Source: a bacterium
GTDB taxonomy: Bacteria > Vulcanimicrobiota > Vulcanimicrobiia > Vulcanimicrobiales > SCRA01
Reading direction: 5' to 3'
NCBI GenBank assembly: GCA_004298675.1
Contig: SCRI01000060.1
Coordinates: 62,001-126,000 of the forward strand
DNA: 64,000 nucleotides
Both the position numbers and the translations under genes were made by a program. Positions within the stretch are counted from its first letter, which is position 1. The number at the start of each line of letters is the position of its first letter. The notes beneath the pieces are model-generated. The model had not been told where the DNA came from and made no database searches. It saw only the letters and a program-made list of their open reading frames with translations. This document shows positions 1 through 6,719 of this stretch, piece after piece.

Positions 1-391
1 CCTCTTCGCCGAACTGACGCTTGTACTCCGACATCACACCGCAGGGGAAGGCGTGGGTGCATATCACGACGTCGGCGCGCGAACGCTCCACCATCGTGCG
101 CAGCTTGGTCGCGGTGAACTGATTGATCCACGTCTTGAAGCTGCCGACCTTCGTAGCTCGTTCGGCCTGCTCGTACATGTACCGGTAGAGTTGCGGGATG
201 GTCTTGACCATCCCGATGTAGCCGTTGGAGACGAGCTTGGAGAAGATCGAGGCGGCATACTTGTACGAATCGACGATTTCGCATTCGAACTCACCGGGGT
301 AGAGCTCATCCAGCGCCGTTCGCACCGCGCCGGCGGCGGCGGTGTGCCCAACGCCGACGCTCGCGGAGAGGAACAGAATGCGTGAGGGCAC
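1..391 (-). CDS. MGDG synthase-like glycosyltransferase, N-terminal part
   Basis: This is the N-terminal ~130 residues of a gene that runs off the left edge of the window. The reading frame opens MPSRILFLSASVGVGHTAAA, the glycine/histidine-rich signature of the monogalactosyldiacylglycerol synthase N-terminal domain found in plant MGD1 and bacterial UgtP-like processive glycosyltransferases. Later segments (EIVDSYKYAAS, VICTHAFPCGVMSEYK) also fit that domain. In this family the enzyme transfers a sugar to diacylglycerol at the cytoplasmic membrane face; MurG is a distant relative. The GTG start lies 6 bases after the stop of the upstream DUF1292 gene. An AGGAGG sits only 2 bases before this GTG, so a start slightly downstream is possible. 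Substrate and sugar donor cannot be judged from the fragment. Confidence 0.75.
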   Translation of the reverse strand, partial: MPSRILFLSASVGVGHTAAAGAVRTALDELYPGEFECEIVDSYKYAASIFSKLVSNGYIGMVKTIPQLYRYMYEQAERATKVGSFKTWINQFTATKLRTMVERSRADVVICTHAFPCGVMSEYKRQFGEE

Positions 392-397
392 AGCCTC

Positions 398-733
398 CTA
401 GTCGCCGTCTCCCGACGGCTCCTCGGCGAGGGTCAGAAAGTGATCCAGCACCTCTTGCGCCAGCTCCTCGTCCTCGAGGATCGTCCCCGCCTCGTCGGTG
501 ACGATAAACTCGTCGTTGGCTTTGTTATAGCAGATCGCATAGGACTCGTGGCTCTCCTCGTCCTCGAGGAGGCCGACGACCTCGTACTCGAGATGCCGCT
601 CATCCTCGGTCTCGACGACGAGGATATCTTCGAGCTCCAGCTTCCCTGACGGGGACTGTCCATTGTCGGAAATCGCTGTATCCTCCGAATATGGGTGGCC
701 GCTGTCCCGCCACGTGGACGAGCCCGGTCGCAC
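398..733 (-). CDS. DUF1292 family acidic protein (YrzB-like)
   Basis: An acidic 111-residue protein with no signal peptide or membrane segment. The core (residues ~32-100, LELEDILVVETEDERHLEYE onward) has the alternating acidic/hydrophobic pattern of DUF1292 proteins, whose function is unknown. In Bacillus a DUF1292 gene (yrzB) sits between ruvX and mltG homologues; here it directly follows mltG, 27 bases after its stop, which supports the family call. The GTG start has AGGA about 6 bases upstream. The first ~30 residues are poorly conserved in character, so the true start could be further in. Likely cotranscribed with mltG. Confidence 0.7.
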   Translation of the reverse strand: MRPGSSTWRDSGHPYSEDTAISDNGQSPSGKLELEDILVVETEDERHLEYEVVGLLEDEESHESYAICYNKANDEFIVTDEAGTILEDEELAQEVLDHFLTLAEEPSGDGD

Positions 734-760
734 ACTGTTCCTGGACCGGCTCCACCGCTC

Positions 761-1759
761 CTACTTCAGATAGCGCGCGATATTGGCCTGTTGCTCGGCA
801 AGCGTGCGTGCAAACGCATGGCGCCCCTGGCCGCGATAGACATAGTAGAGATACGGCGAGGACTGAGGATGAAACGCCGCACGCAGACTCGCCGACCCAG
901 GATTCGCGATCGGCGTCGGAGGCAAGCCCGCACGGCGATACGTATTGTACGGCGAATCGATGGCGAGGTCACGATAGGTCAACACCGCGCGATGCTCCGG
1001 CAGCGCGTACTCGATCGTGGCATCAACTTCTAACGGCATCCCCAGCTCCAGCCTGCGGTAATAGATACCTGCCATCAGGGCCCGCTCGTCGTCCACTTTC
1101 GCCTCGCGCTCGATCAGCGAGGCTACCGTGACGATCTGCGGAAGCGTTAGCCCCAACGCGCGTGCCCGCGCCGCGGCATCAGGCGGCAGCCCACGAAGGA
1201 ACTGCGCGACCATGCGGCCGGCATTTTCGCGCGGCGTGGCGCGCCGGTCGAAGTCGTACGTATCGGGGAAGAGGAACCCTTCCATGTTGACGGTGCGCTG
1301 CCCGTCGATCGTCAACGGCGTTCTAAGAAAGACCTGCTCGTATGCGCGCTCGCTGCCCAGACCCATGGCCGCCAGCCGTTGCGCGATCTGCCGTGCGGTA
1401 AAACCCTCGGGTATCGTCACGCGGACGTAGGGGGCGACGCCCCCGGCCACCAGGCGGTCCAGGATTGCGGCGGCCGACTGATGCGGCGCGAACGTGAACT
1501 CGCCGGCGTGCAGATCGAGCGCAACGCCGCGCAGCCGCGCTAAGAAGCGTAAGGCGAACGGGTATCGCAGCACACGCTCCTGGTACAGTTGCGCGGCGAT
1601 CGCCGCAACACCGTGCCCCTCGCCGATTACGACGGTCGTGGCACGCAGCGGCCATGGCGCGGAGAGGGTCGCAAAGACGAGCCACGCCGCCAGCGCAGCG
1701 GCCACGACCGCCGCGCCGAGAGCGCCCAGCGTCAACGGCCCGCGCGTGCGAAGCCTCAT
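761..1759 (-). CDS. mltG: Endolytic murein transglycosylase MltG
   Basis: A 332-residue YceG/MltG family protein that cleaves nascent peptidoglycan glycan strands in the periplasm and sets strand length. Residues ~8-32 form one N-terminal membrane anchor. The extracellular part has the family hallmarks: MEGFLFPDTY (~170), ASLIEREAKV (~222; its first Glu is the conserved catalytic candidate) and SPYNTYRRAGLPPTPIANPG (~280). Length is normal for the family. The start overlaps the ruvX stop by 4 bases (ATGA), so the two are translationally coupled. ruvX-mltG adjacency is common in bacteria. Confidence 0.95.
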   Translation of the reverse strand: MRLRTRGPLTLGALGAAVVAAALAAWLVFATLSAPWPLRATTVVIGEGHGVAAIAAQLYQERVLRYPFALRFLARLRGVALDLHAGEFTFAPHQSAAAILDRLVAGGVAPYVRVTIPEGFTARQIAQRLAAMGLGSERAYEQVFLRTPLTIDGQRTVNMEGFLFPDTYDFDRRATPRENAGRMVAQFLRGLPPDAAARARALGLTLPQIVTVASLIEREAKVDDERALMAGIYYRRLELGMPLEVDATIEYALPEHRAVLTYRDLAIDSPYNTYRRAGLPPTPIANPGSASLRAAFHPQSSPYLYYVYRGQGRHAFARTLAEQQANIARYLK

Positions 1760-2175
1760 GGCCTCCCGCGTCGCGCCAGGAACGTCTCGAGGATGAGCGC
1801 GGCGGCCATGCCGTCGACGGCCTGCTTACGCCGCTTGCGCGAAACGTCCGCGGCTATCAACGTCTTCGACGCTTGCGCCGTGGTCAAGCGCTCGTCGACC
1901 AGGTGCACCTGGCCCTCGGGGAATGCGGCACGCAGCACTCCGGCGAACGCCTCGGCCTTACGCGCGGCAGGGCCACGCTCGCCCTGCAGCGTGAGCGGCA
2001 AGCCCAGCACGAGCTCCGTAACCCCGCGTTCGCGCGCCGCCCGCACGATGCGCCGCGCGTCCTCAAGGCGATTGGTGTGCTCGAGCGGAGGCAGCGGCAG
2101 CGCCATCGACTCGAACGGATCGCTGACCGCCAAACCGATCCTACGCTCGCCGAAATCGATCGACAAAATGGCCAT
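1756..2175 (-). CDS. ruvX: Putative Holliday junction resolvase / pre-16S rRNA nuclease RuvX (YqgF)
   Basis: A 139-residue RNase H-fold protein. It opens with SIDFGERRIGLAVSD, which carries the first catalytic Asp, and contains VLGLPL, VDERLTT and a closing VDGMAAALIL, the characteristic YqgF motifs. In E. coli the homologue processes the 5' end of 16S rRNA; a resolvase role has also been proposed. It lies 2 bases after recO and overlaps mltG by 4 bases, in one operon. Confidence 0.95.
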   Translation of the reverse strand: MAILSIDFGERRIGLAVSDPFESMALPLPPLEHTNRLEDARRIVRAARERGVTELVLGLPLTLQGERGPAARKAEAFAGVLRAAFPEGQVHLVDERLTTAQASKTLIAADVSRKRRKQAVDGMAAALILETFLARRGRP

Positions 2176-2177
2176 GG

Positions 2178-2915
2178 CTACTCCGGCGCCAGCGCGTCGA
2201 GTGCGGCTAGCGAACGGGCGGTCTTTCCGAGATGATGCACGATCAGCGTCTCCACGGCGCGCGCCACCTTCGCGCCCGCGCGCAGCGAGGCCCCTTGACC
2301 TTTGGGTGCCCCCAGATGTTGCAAGGCCACGAGCTCACCGGCATCCAGCACCGTGTTACCCTCCGGCCGCAGGCAGCTCGGGCAGGCTAGTCCACCGACG
2401 CTCAGATCCACAACCGCCTGCTCAGCCAATGCGCGCTGACAGTGCATGCAGGCGTCCAGCGGAATACCAAGGCCTAATTCATCGAGCAGACGCAACTCGA
2501 AACGCGCCAGCACGCGTCGCGCCTCACCGCGCCCGGCGATGGCCGCGGTCGCGCCGCGCAGCAATCGATAGACGGCGGGTACCGGCAACTCCGGCTCGCA
2601 GAAGGCGTCCACCAGCTCGGCCACCACGCTTGCGACGGCGAAGGCTTCCGGCGTCACCAGGCGTTGCCAATAACTGGTCACGGGATCTGCGCCCGTGATG
2701 ACGTCAAGCGAGCGGCCGCGATGAAAGGAGGCGTCGACTTCGGAGAGCAGCTCGAGCCGCCCGCTCAGGCGCGAGTCGCCGCGGCGCACGCCTTTGGCCA
2801 CCGCGTCCAACTTGCCGCGTTCCAGCGTCAGCAGCGAGAGCGCGCGGTCGGCTTCACCGAGATTGCGCCCGCGCAGCACGATCGCATGCGCACGATAAGC
2901 ACGCGGAAGGCTCAC
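2178..2915 (-). CDS. recO: DNA repair protein RecO
   Basis: A 245-residue RecO. The N-terminal OB fold begins AHAIVLRGRNLGEADRALSL, followed by a helical domain. A zinc-binding site is visible as CMHC (~157) and CPSC (~180). RecO works with RecR and RecF to load RecA onto gapped DNA. The GTG start overlaps the stop of the upstream CorC-family gene by 4 bases (GTGA). recO closing a phoH/ybeY/dgkA cluster matches Bacillus, except that era and cdd are absent here. Confidence 0.93.
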   Translation of the reverse strand: MSLPRAYRAHAIVLRGRNLGEADRALSLLTLERGKLDAVAKGVRRGDSRLSGRLELLSEVDASFHRGRSLDVITGADPVTSYWQRLVTPEAFAVASVVAELVDAFCEPELPVPAVYRLLRGATAAIAGRGEARRVLARFELRLLDELGLGIPLDACMHCQRALAEQAVVDLSVGGLACPSCLRPEGNTVLDAGELVALQHLGAPKGQGASLRAGAKVARAVETLIVHHLGKTARSLAALDALAPE

Positions 2916-4207
2916 GGCCGGTATCCGTCCTCGACCTCGTGCCGGTCGTCGTGCAGAACGCGCACGGCTAGGATGCGGCGCCCGCGCGTGCGCTCGACTT
3001 TCAAACGCACGTGTTCGTCGGCGACGACCTCTTCCCCGATCGCCGGCAGGCGCCCGAACAATCCGACGGTCAAGCCGCCGATCGTCTCGAACTCGTCCGT
3101 CGGCAGGTCCGTCGAGAGCTCCGCGTTGACGTCCTCGACATTGGTCGAAGCCTCCACCACGGCCTCGTGCGGGCTGATGCGCCGGATCGGCTCCTCCTCC
3201 AGCTCGTCGCGCTCGCCGCGAATCTCGCCTACGATCTCCTCGAGCAGATCCTCCAGCGTCACCAGGCCCGCGGTTCCTCCGTACTCGTCGACGACCACAG
3301 CCAGTGAGTACTTGCCGCGCCGCATCTCGCGCAGCATCTCGCTGACGCGCTTATTCTCCGGCACCAGCTCGACCGCGCGCATCAGCGAGGCGAGCGCGAC
3401 GTGCGCCAGCGTGCCATTGGCAAGCGCAACCAAGAGCTCGCGCTCGTGCACGACGCCGACGATCTCGTCGATCGTCCCCTGGTAGACCGGTATCTTCGAG
3501 TACCCTTCCTTGATGACCAAATCCAGCGCGCGCGTGGCGAGCATGGCGCGCTCAACGGCCACGATGTCGGGCCGCGGAGTCATCACCTCGCGCACGATGG
3601 TGTCACCGAACTCGATGACCGAGTGGATCATCTCGCGCTCCTGCTCCTCCAGGACGTTCTGCTCGGCGCCGACGTTGACGAGCGCACGAATGTCGTCCTC
3701 CGTCACGAAGGGACCATGAGCGCTGGGGCTGCCGCCGAACGCGCGCAGGATGCCGTTGGTGAGCCACAGGAAGCCCGCGTTGAGCGGCGAGAGGATAAAC
3801 GCCACGCGCTCGAGCCACGGCGCCAGCCGGCGCGCCCACTTTTCGGCGTTACCCACCGCGATCGTCTTGGGGATGATCTCGCCGAACGTCAAGAGCAGGA
3901 ACGTCATCAAGACGGTCGACCAAATCGCGGCACGCGGTACGCCGAGTTGGATGAACAGATAGGTCGCCAGAGAATCGGCCGCGAGCAGCACGATCGTGTT
4001 GCCGATCAGCACGGTGGTCAGGAAGCGGTTACGGTCCTCGATCAGCCTGAGCACGGAGTGGGCACCATGCAAACGGCTCTCGATCATCGCACGCGCCTTG
4101 ATGCGCGAGATGCTGACGAGCGCGGCCTCAGTAGCCGCGAAGAACATTGCCAACAGGACCAGAGCGACGAGCCCGGCGATCTCCGCATCGGTGGAGATGC
4201 CGCTCAC
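2912..4207 (-). CDS. HlyC/CorC (CNNM-type) membrane protein with CBS pair
   Basis: A 431-residue protein with the standard order: an N-terminal DUF21/CNNM membrane domain (about four hydrophobic segments in residues ~8-150, including FAATEAALVSISRIKAR and FGEIIPKTIAV), a CBS pair (~205-330, with VMTPRPDIVAV and YGGTAGLVTLEDLLEEIVGE) and a C-terminal CorC/HlyC domain (~345-425). Family members are linked to Mg2+/Co2+ transport or efflux. The GTG start has AGGGGGC 5 bases upstream and a strong hairpin just before that. First gene of the group downstream of a promoter candidate at 4273-4281. It occupies the place taken by cdd-era in Bacillus. Confidence 0.92.
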   Translation of the reverse strand: MSGISTDAEIAGLVALVLLAMFFAATEAALVSISRIKARAMIESRLHGAHSVLRLIEDRNRFLTTVLIGNTIVLLAADSLATYLFIQLGVPRAAIWSTVLMTFLLLTFGEIIPKTIAVGNAEKWARRLAPWLERVAFILSPLNAGFLWLTNGILRAFGGSPSAHGPFVTEDDIRALVNVGAEQNVLEEQEREMIHSVIEFGDTIVREVMTPRPDIVAVERAMLATRALDLVIKEGYSKIPVYQGTIDEIVGVVHERELLVALANGTLAHVALASLMRAVELVPENKRVSEMLREMRRGKYSLAVVVDEYGGTAGLVTLEDLLEEIVGEIRGERDELEEEPIRRISPHEAVVEASTNVEDVNAELSTDLPTDEFETIGGLTVGLFGRLPAIGEEVVADEHVRLKVERTRGRRILAVRVLHDDRHEVEDGYRP

Positions 4208-4226
4208 CGCGTGCCCCCTGCGCGCC

Positions 4227-4244
4227 GGGGGGCCGGAGCCCCCC
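4227..4244 (-). other. GC-rich hairpin in the leader of the CorC-family gene
   Basis: A perfect 7-bp stem (GGGGGGC/GCCCCCC) with a 4-base loop. It lies between a promoter candidate and the Shine-Dalgarno of the CorC-family gene. No T-run follows it on the minus strand, so it is more likely a leader structure than a terminator for the upstream DAGK-PAP2 gene. Confidence 0.45.
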
Positions 4245-4272
4245 GTCTACTGCCACTTTTCAAGCCGCTCAT

Positions 4273-4281
4273 ACTATAGCA
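4273..4281 (-). promoter_or_regulatory. Extended -10 promoter candidate for corC-recO-ruvX-mltG
   Basis: On the minus strand this reads TGCTATAGT, an extended -10 element 66 bases upstream of the GTG start at 4207. No good -35 is visible. A nearly identical TGCTATACT lies upstream of rpmE at 30866-30874, and TATAGT serves rpsU at 14609. Confidence 0.5.
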
Positions 4282-4324
4282 CACCCGTGCTCCGTGCTCC
4301 TGTACCCATGCCTGCTCGCCGCAC

Positions 4325-5083
4325 TCACGGCAGGACGTGACCGATACGCAGGACCAGGAAGATGGCCATCGCGATCACGGCGCCCACGGCCGTGCCGTAG
4401 ATGACCTCCATGACGGTGTGGATGCCGCCCTCGACTCTGCTCTGCGCTACCAACAGCGCGAGAACCAAGCCCAGCGTGCCAACCAGCGGGCTGGAACTGA
4501 GCACGAAGATGAAGCACGCCGCCACGAACGCCAGCGCGGCGTGGCCGCTGACCGCGCCGCCGTGCAGCGGAGAGCCGCGGCCGACGCGCGCTTTGAGCAG
4601 GATCGTCGCGGCGATGGTCGCGAGCATGGTGACGAAGACCACGCTGAGCGAAACCGACCGCAACTGCTCGTAGACGCGCGATCCGCCGTGTGAAATCGCC
4701 TCGAAAAAGATCAAGTAGCCGACGACGATCGCGGTGATGGAGGCGGTGAGCACGGCACCGGCGGCGGCGTCCTTGGCAACCTTGGCCAGCGGATGATGCG
4801 AGAGCGTGAGCAAGTCCACGATCGCTTCGATCGCCGTGTTCATGAGTTCCAGCGAGAGCACCAAGCCCACCAGCAGCACGATCACCACGACGTAGACGCG
4901 CTGCAGGTGGAGAAAGAGTGTCGCGACGAGCACGAAGAACGCCGCGAACAGGTGCAGGCGCATGTTCGGCTGGGAGCGCGCCGCGTAGAGGATGCCGTTG
5001 AAGGCGTAGTTGAGCGAGGCGATCAAGCGGTTCGAACCGGCCCGCCGTGCTGGATGCTCGCGCTCCCGCCCCGGCCATTTCAC
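4325..5083 (-). CDS. Fused diacylglycerol/undecaprenol kinase and PAP2 phosphatase
   Basis: A 252-residue two-domain membrane protein. Residues ~20-135 are a DgkA-type kinase with three membrane segments and the signature ELMNTAIEAIVDL; DAAAGAV follows. Residues ~145-250 are a PAP2 (type 2 phosphatidic acid phosphatase) domain with KARVGRGSP, VSGHAALA and SRVEGGIHTVMEV, which approximate the KxxxxxxRP, PSGH and SRxxxxxHxxxD motifs with RP, P and D replaced. DgkA-type enzymes phosphorylate undecaprenol in Gram-positives or diacylglycerol in Proteobacteria; PAP2 enzymes remove phosphate from such lipids. Joining both activities suggests a lipid-carrier recycling role. It overlaps ybeY by 4 bases, as dgkA follows ybeY in Bacillus. 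Confidence 0.88.
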   Translation of the reverse strand: MKWPGREREHPARRAGSNRLIASLNYAFNGILYAARSQPNMRLHLFAAFFVLVATLFLHLQRVYVVVIVLLVGLVLSLELMNTAIEAIVDLLTLSHHPLAKVAKDAAAGAVLTASITAIVVGYLIFFEAISHGGSRVYEQLRSVSLSVVFVTMLATIAATILLKARVGRGSPLHGGAVSGHAALAFVAACFIFVLSSSPLVGTLGLVLALLVAQSRVEGGIHTVMEVIYGTAVGAVIAMAIFLVLRIGHVLP

Positions 5084-5550
5084 GGCTGGCCGTCTTCGCC
5101 AGGCTCATAGACCCACGGCATACCGATAACCGCGGCTAAGCGCCGCTCCTCGGTCACCATGCGCGCGCGCTCTACAGGCTCCATGTGATCGTGTCCCAAC
5201 AAGTGCAGCAGGCTATGGATCAGCAGCCGCTCGATCTCCCGCGCCAATGGCGCATCATAGTCGCGCGCCTGCCGCGCCGCCGCGTCGACGCTGATGACCA
5301 CGTCGCCCAGCATTCTCTCCCCACCCTGCGGCGGCGACTCACCCTCCACGAGCGAGAACGAGAGCACGTCGGTGGTGCGGTCCTTACCGCGATGCTCTCG
5401 ATTGAGCGTGCGCATGTGCGGATCGCGTACGAAACTGATCGAAACGCTGGCGTCCTGTTCGTCCAACGCAGCCAGCAGGCGGCGTACCGTGCGGCGCACG
5501 TGTTCGGCCTCCACGCCGCCGCCGCGAGTATGATTCGACAGATAGATCAA
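5080..5550 (-). CDS. ybeY: Endoribonuclease YbeY (rRNA maturation factor)
   Basis: A 156-residue UPF0054 metalloprotein. The zinc-binding signature HSLLHLLGHDH is intact near residues 119-129, and NREHRGKDRTTDVLSFSL (~50-68) is the other conserved block. YbeY acts in 16S rRNA 3' maturation and ribosome quality control. It overlaps both neighbours by 4 bases (ThiF-rhodanese gene upstream, DAGK-PAP2 downstream). Confidence 0.95.
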   Translation of the reverse strand: MIYLSNHTRGGGVEAEHVRRTVRRLLAALDEQDASVSISFVRDPHMRTLNREHRGKDRTTDVLSFSLVEGESPPQGGERMLGDVVISVDAAARQARDYDAPLAREIERLLIHSLLHLLGHDHMEPVERARMVTEERRLAAVIGMPWVYEPGEDGQP

Positions 5551-6713
5551 TAGAGGGGAAACTCCGGGTCGACTTCGCGCTGCCAGCGCGTCAGGCCGCC
5601 GTCGAGGAAACGCACCTTACGGAAGCCGTGCTCGAGCAGCAACTGCACGGCCGCGGCGGCGCGCGCCGCCACCCGGCAGACCACCACGAGATCCTGCGCC
5701 GTATCCAGCTCCCCAAGGCGCCCCGGCAACTCCGAGAACGGGACGTGGCGCGCGCCGGGGAAGAGGCCGGCTTGCGTCTCCTGGCGCTCGCGCACGTCGA
5801 TCACGGCGACTCGCCGCGAGGGCTCCGGCCCTGCCAGCGCCCGCGCCAACTCGCGCGCACCGATACCGTAGTCCTCCAAGAAACCCGGATCGCGATCCGG
5901 GCGCGCCTCCACGCCGCAGAAGCTCTCATAGTCACCCAACTCATGGATCGTGGGCGCATCACCGCAGACGGGGCAGGCGACATCGCGCTCGATACGCAGC
6001 TCGCGCATGCGCGTCTCCAGCGCGTCCACCAACAGCAAGCGCCCCACCAGCGGCTTACCCACGCCCAGCAACAGCAACAGCGCCTGTTGTGCCTGAAGCA
6101 TCCCCACCAGACCGGGCAGCACGCCCAACACCCCGCCCTCCGCGCACGACGGCACCGTCCCAGCCGGCGGCGGAACCGGATAGACGCAGCGGTAGCACGG
6201 ACCGCGCTCCCCACTCTGAGCGCGCTGCCCGAAGACACTCACCTGGCCATCGAAGCGGAAGATCGAGCCGTACACGTACGCCTTGCCGCTGAGCACGCAG
6301 GCATCGTTGACCAAGTAGCGCGTTGGAAAGTTGTCGGTGCCGTCCACGACGAGGTCGTACCGCCCCACCAGCTCGAGCGCATTGGAGCGATCGAAGACGC
6401 CCTCGATCGCTTCGACCTCAACCTCCGGATTGAGATCGCGCAAACGTTCGGCAGCGGCACGCACCTTGGGCACGCCCAGCGAAGACTCACCGAAGAGAAC
6501 CTGGCGCTGCAGGTTGGAGCGTTCCACCGCGTCATCGTCGATCAGCCCGAGCCGGCCCACACCTGCGGCGGCCAAGTACAGCGCAACCGGGGAGCCTAAA
6601 CCGCCGGCGCCCAAGCAGAGCACGCGCGCCTGGGCTAGTTTCGCCTGCCCGGCAAGGCCGACTTCCGGCATCAGCAAGTGGCGGCTGTAGCGCTCCAGAT
6701 TCCGGGTCTGCAT
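5547..6713 (-). CDS. ThiF/MoeB-type adenylyltransferase fused to rhodanese (MoeZ-like)
   Basis: A 388-residue protein. Residues ~5-245 are an E1-like adenylyltransferase with the ATP-binding loop GAGGLGSPVALYLAAAGVG and two zinc-binding pairs (CYRC, CPVC). Residues ~285-388 are a rhodanese domain with active-site loop VCRVAARAA, so the catalytic Cys is present. MoeZ-type proteins adenylate the C-terminus of MoaD/ThiS-like sulfur carriers and transfer sulfur to them for molybdopterin, thiamine or cysteine biosynthesis. No carrier gene is visible nearby. Its insertion between pgpH and ybeY is unusual compared with Bacillus. A molybdenum hydroxylase lies at 14.7-16.9 kb, but linkage is only inferred. 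Confidence 0.9.
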   Translation of the reverse strand: MQTRNLERYSRHLLMPEVGLAGQAKLAQARVLCLGAGGLGSPVALYLAAAGVGRLGLIDDDAVERSNLQRQVLFGESSLGVPKVRAAAERLRDLNPEVEVEAIEGVFDRSNALELVGRYDLVVDGTDNFPTRYLVNDACVLSGKAYVYGSIFRFDGQVSVFGQRAQSGERGPCYRCVYPVPPPAGTVPSCAEGGVLGVLPGLVGMLQAQQALLLLLGVGKPLVGRLLLVDALETRMRELRIERDVACPVCGDAPTIHELGDYESFCGVEARPDRDPGFLEDYGIGARELARALAGPEPSRRVAVIDVRERQETQAGLFPGARHVPFSELPGRLGELDTAQDLVVVCRVAARAAAAVQLLLEHGFRKVRFLDGGLTRWQREVDPEFPLY

Positions 6714-6719
6714 GTCGCG

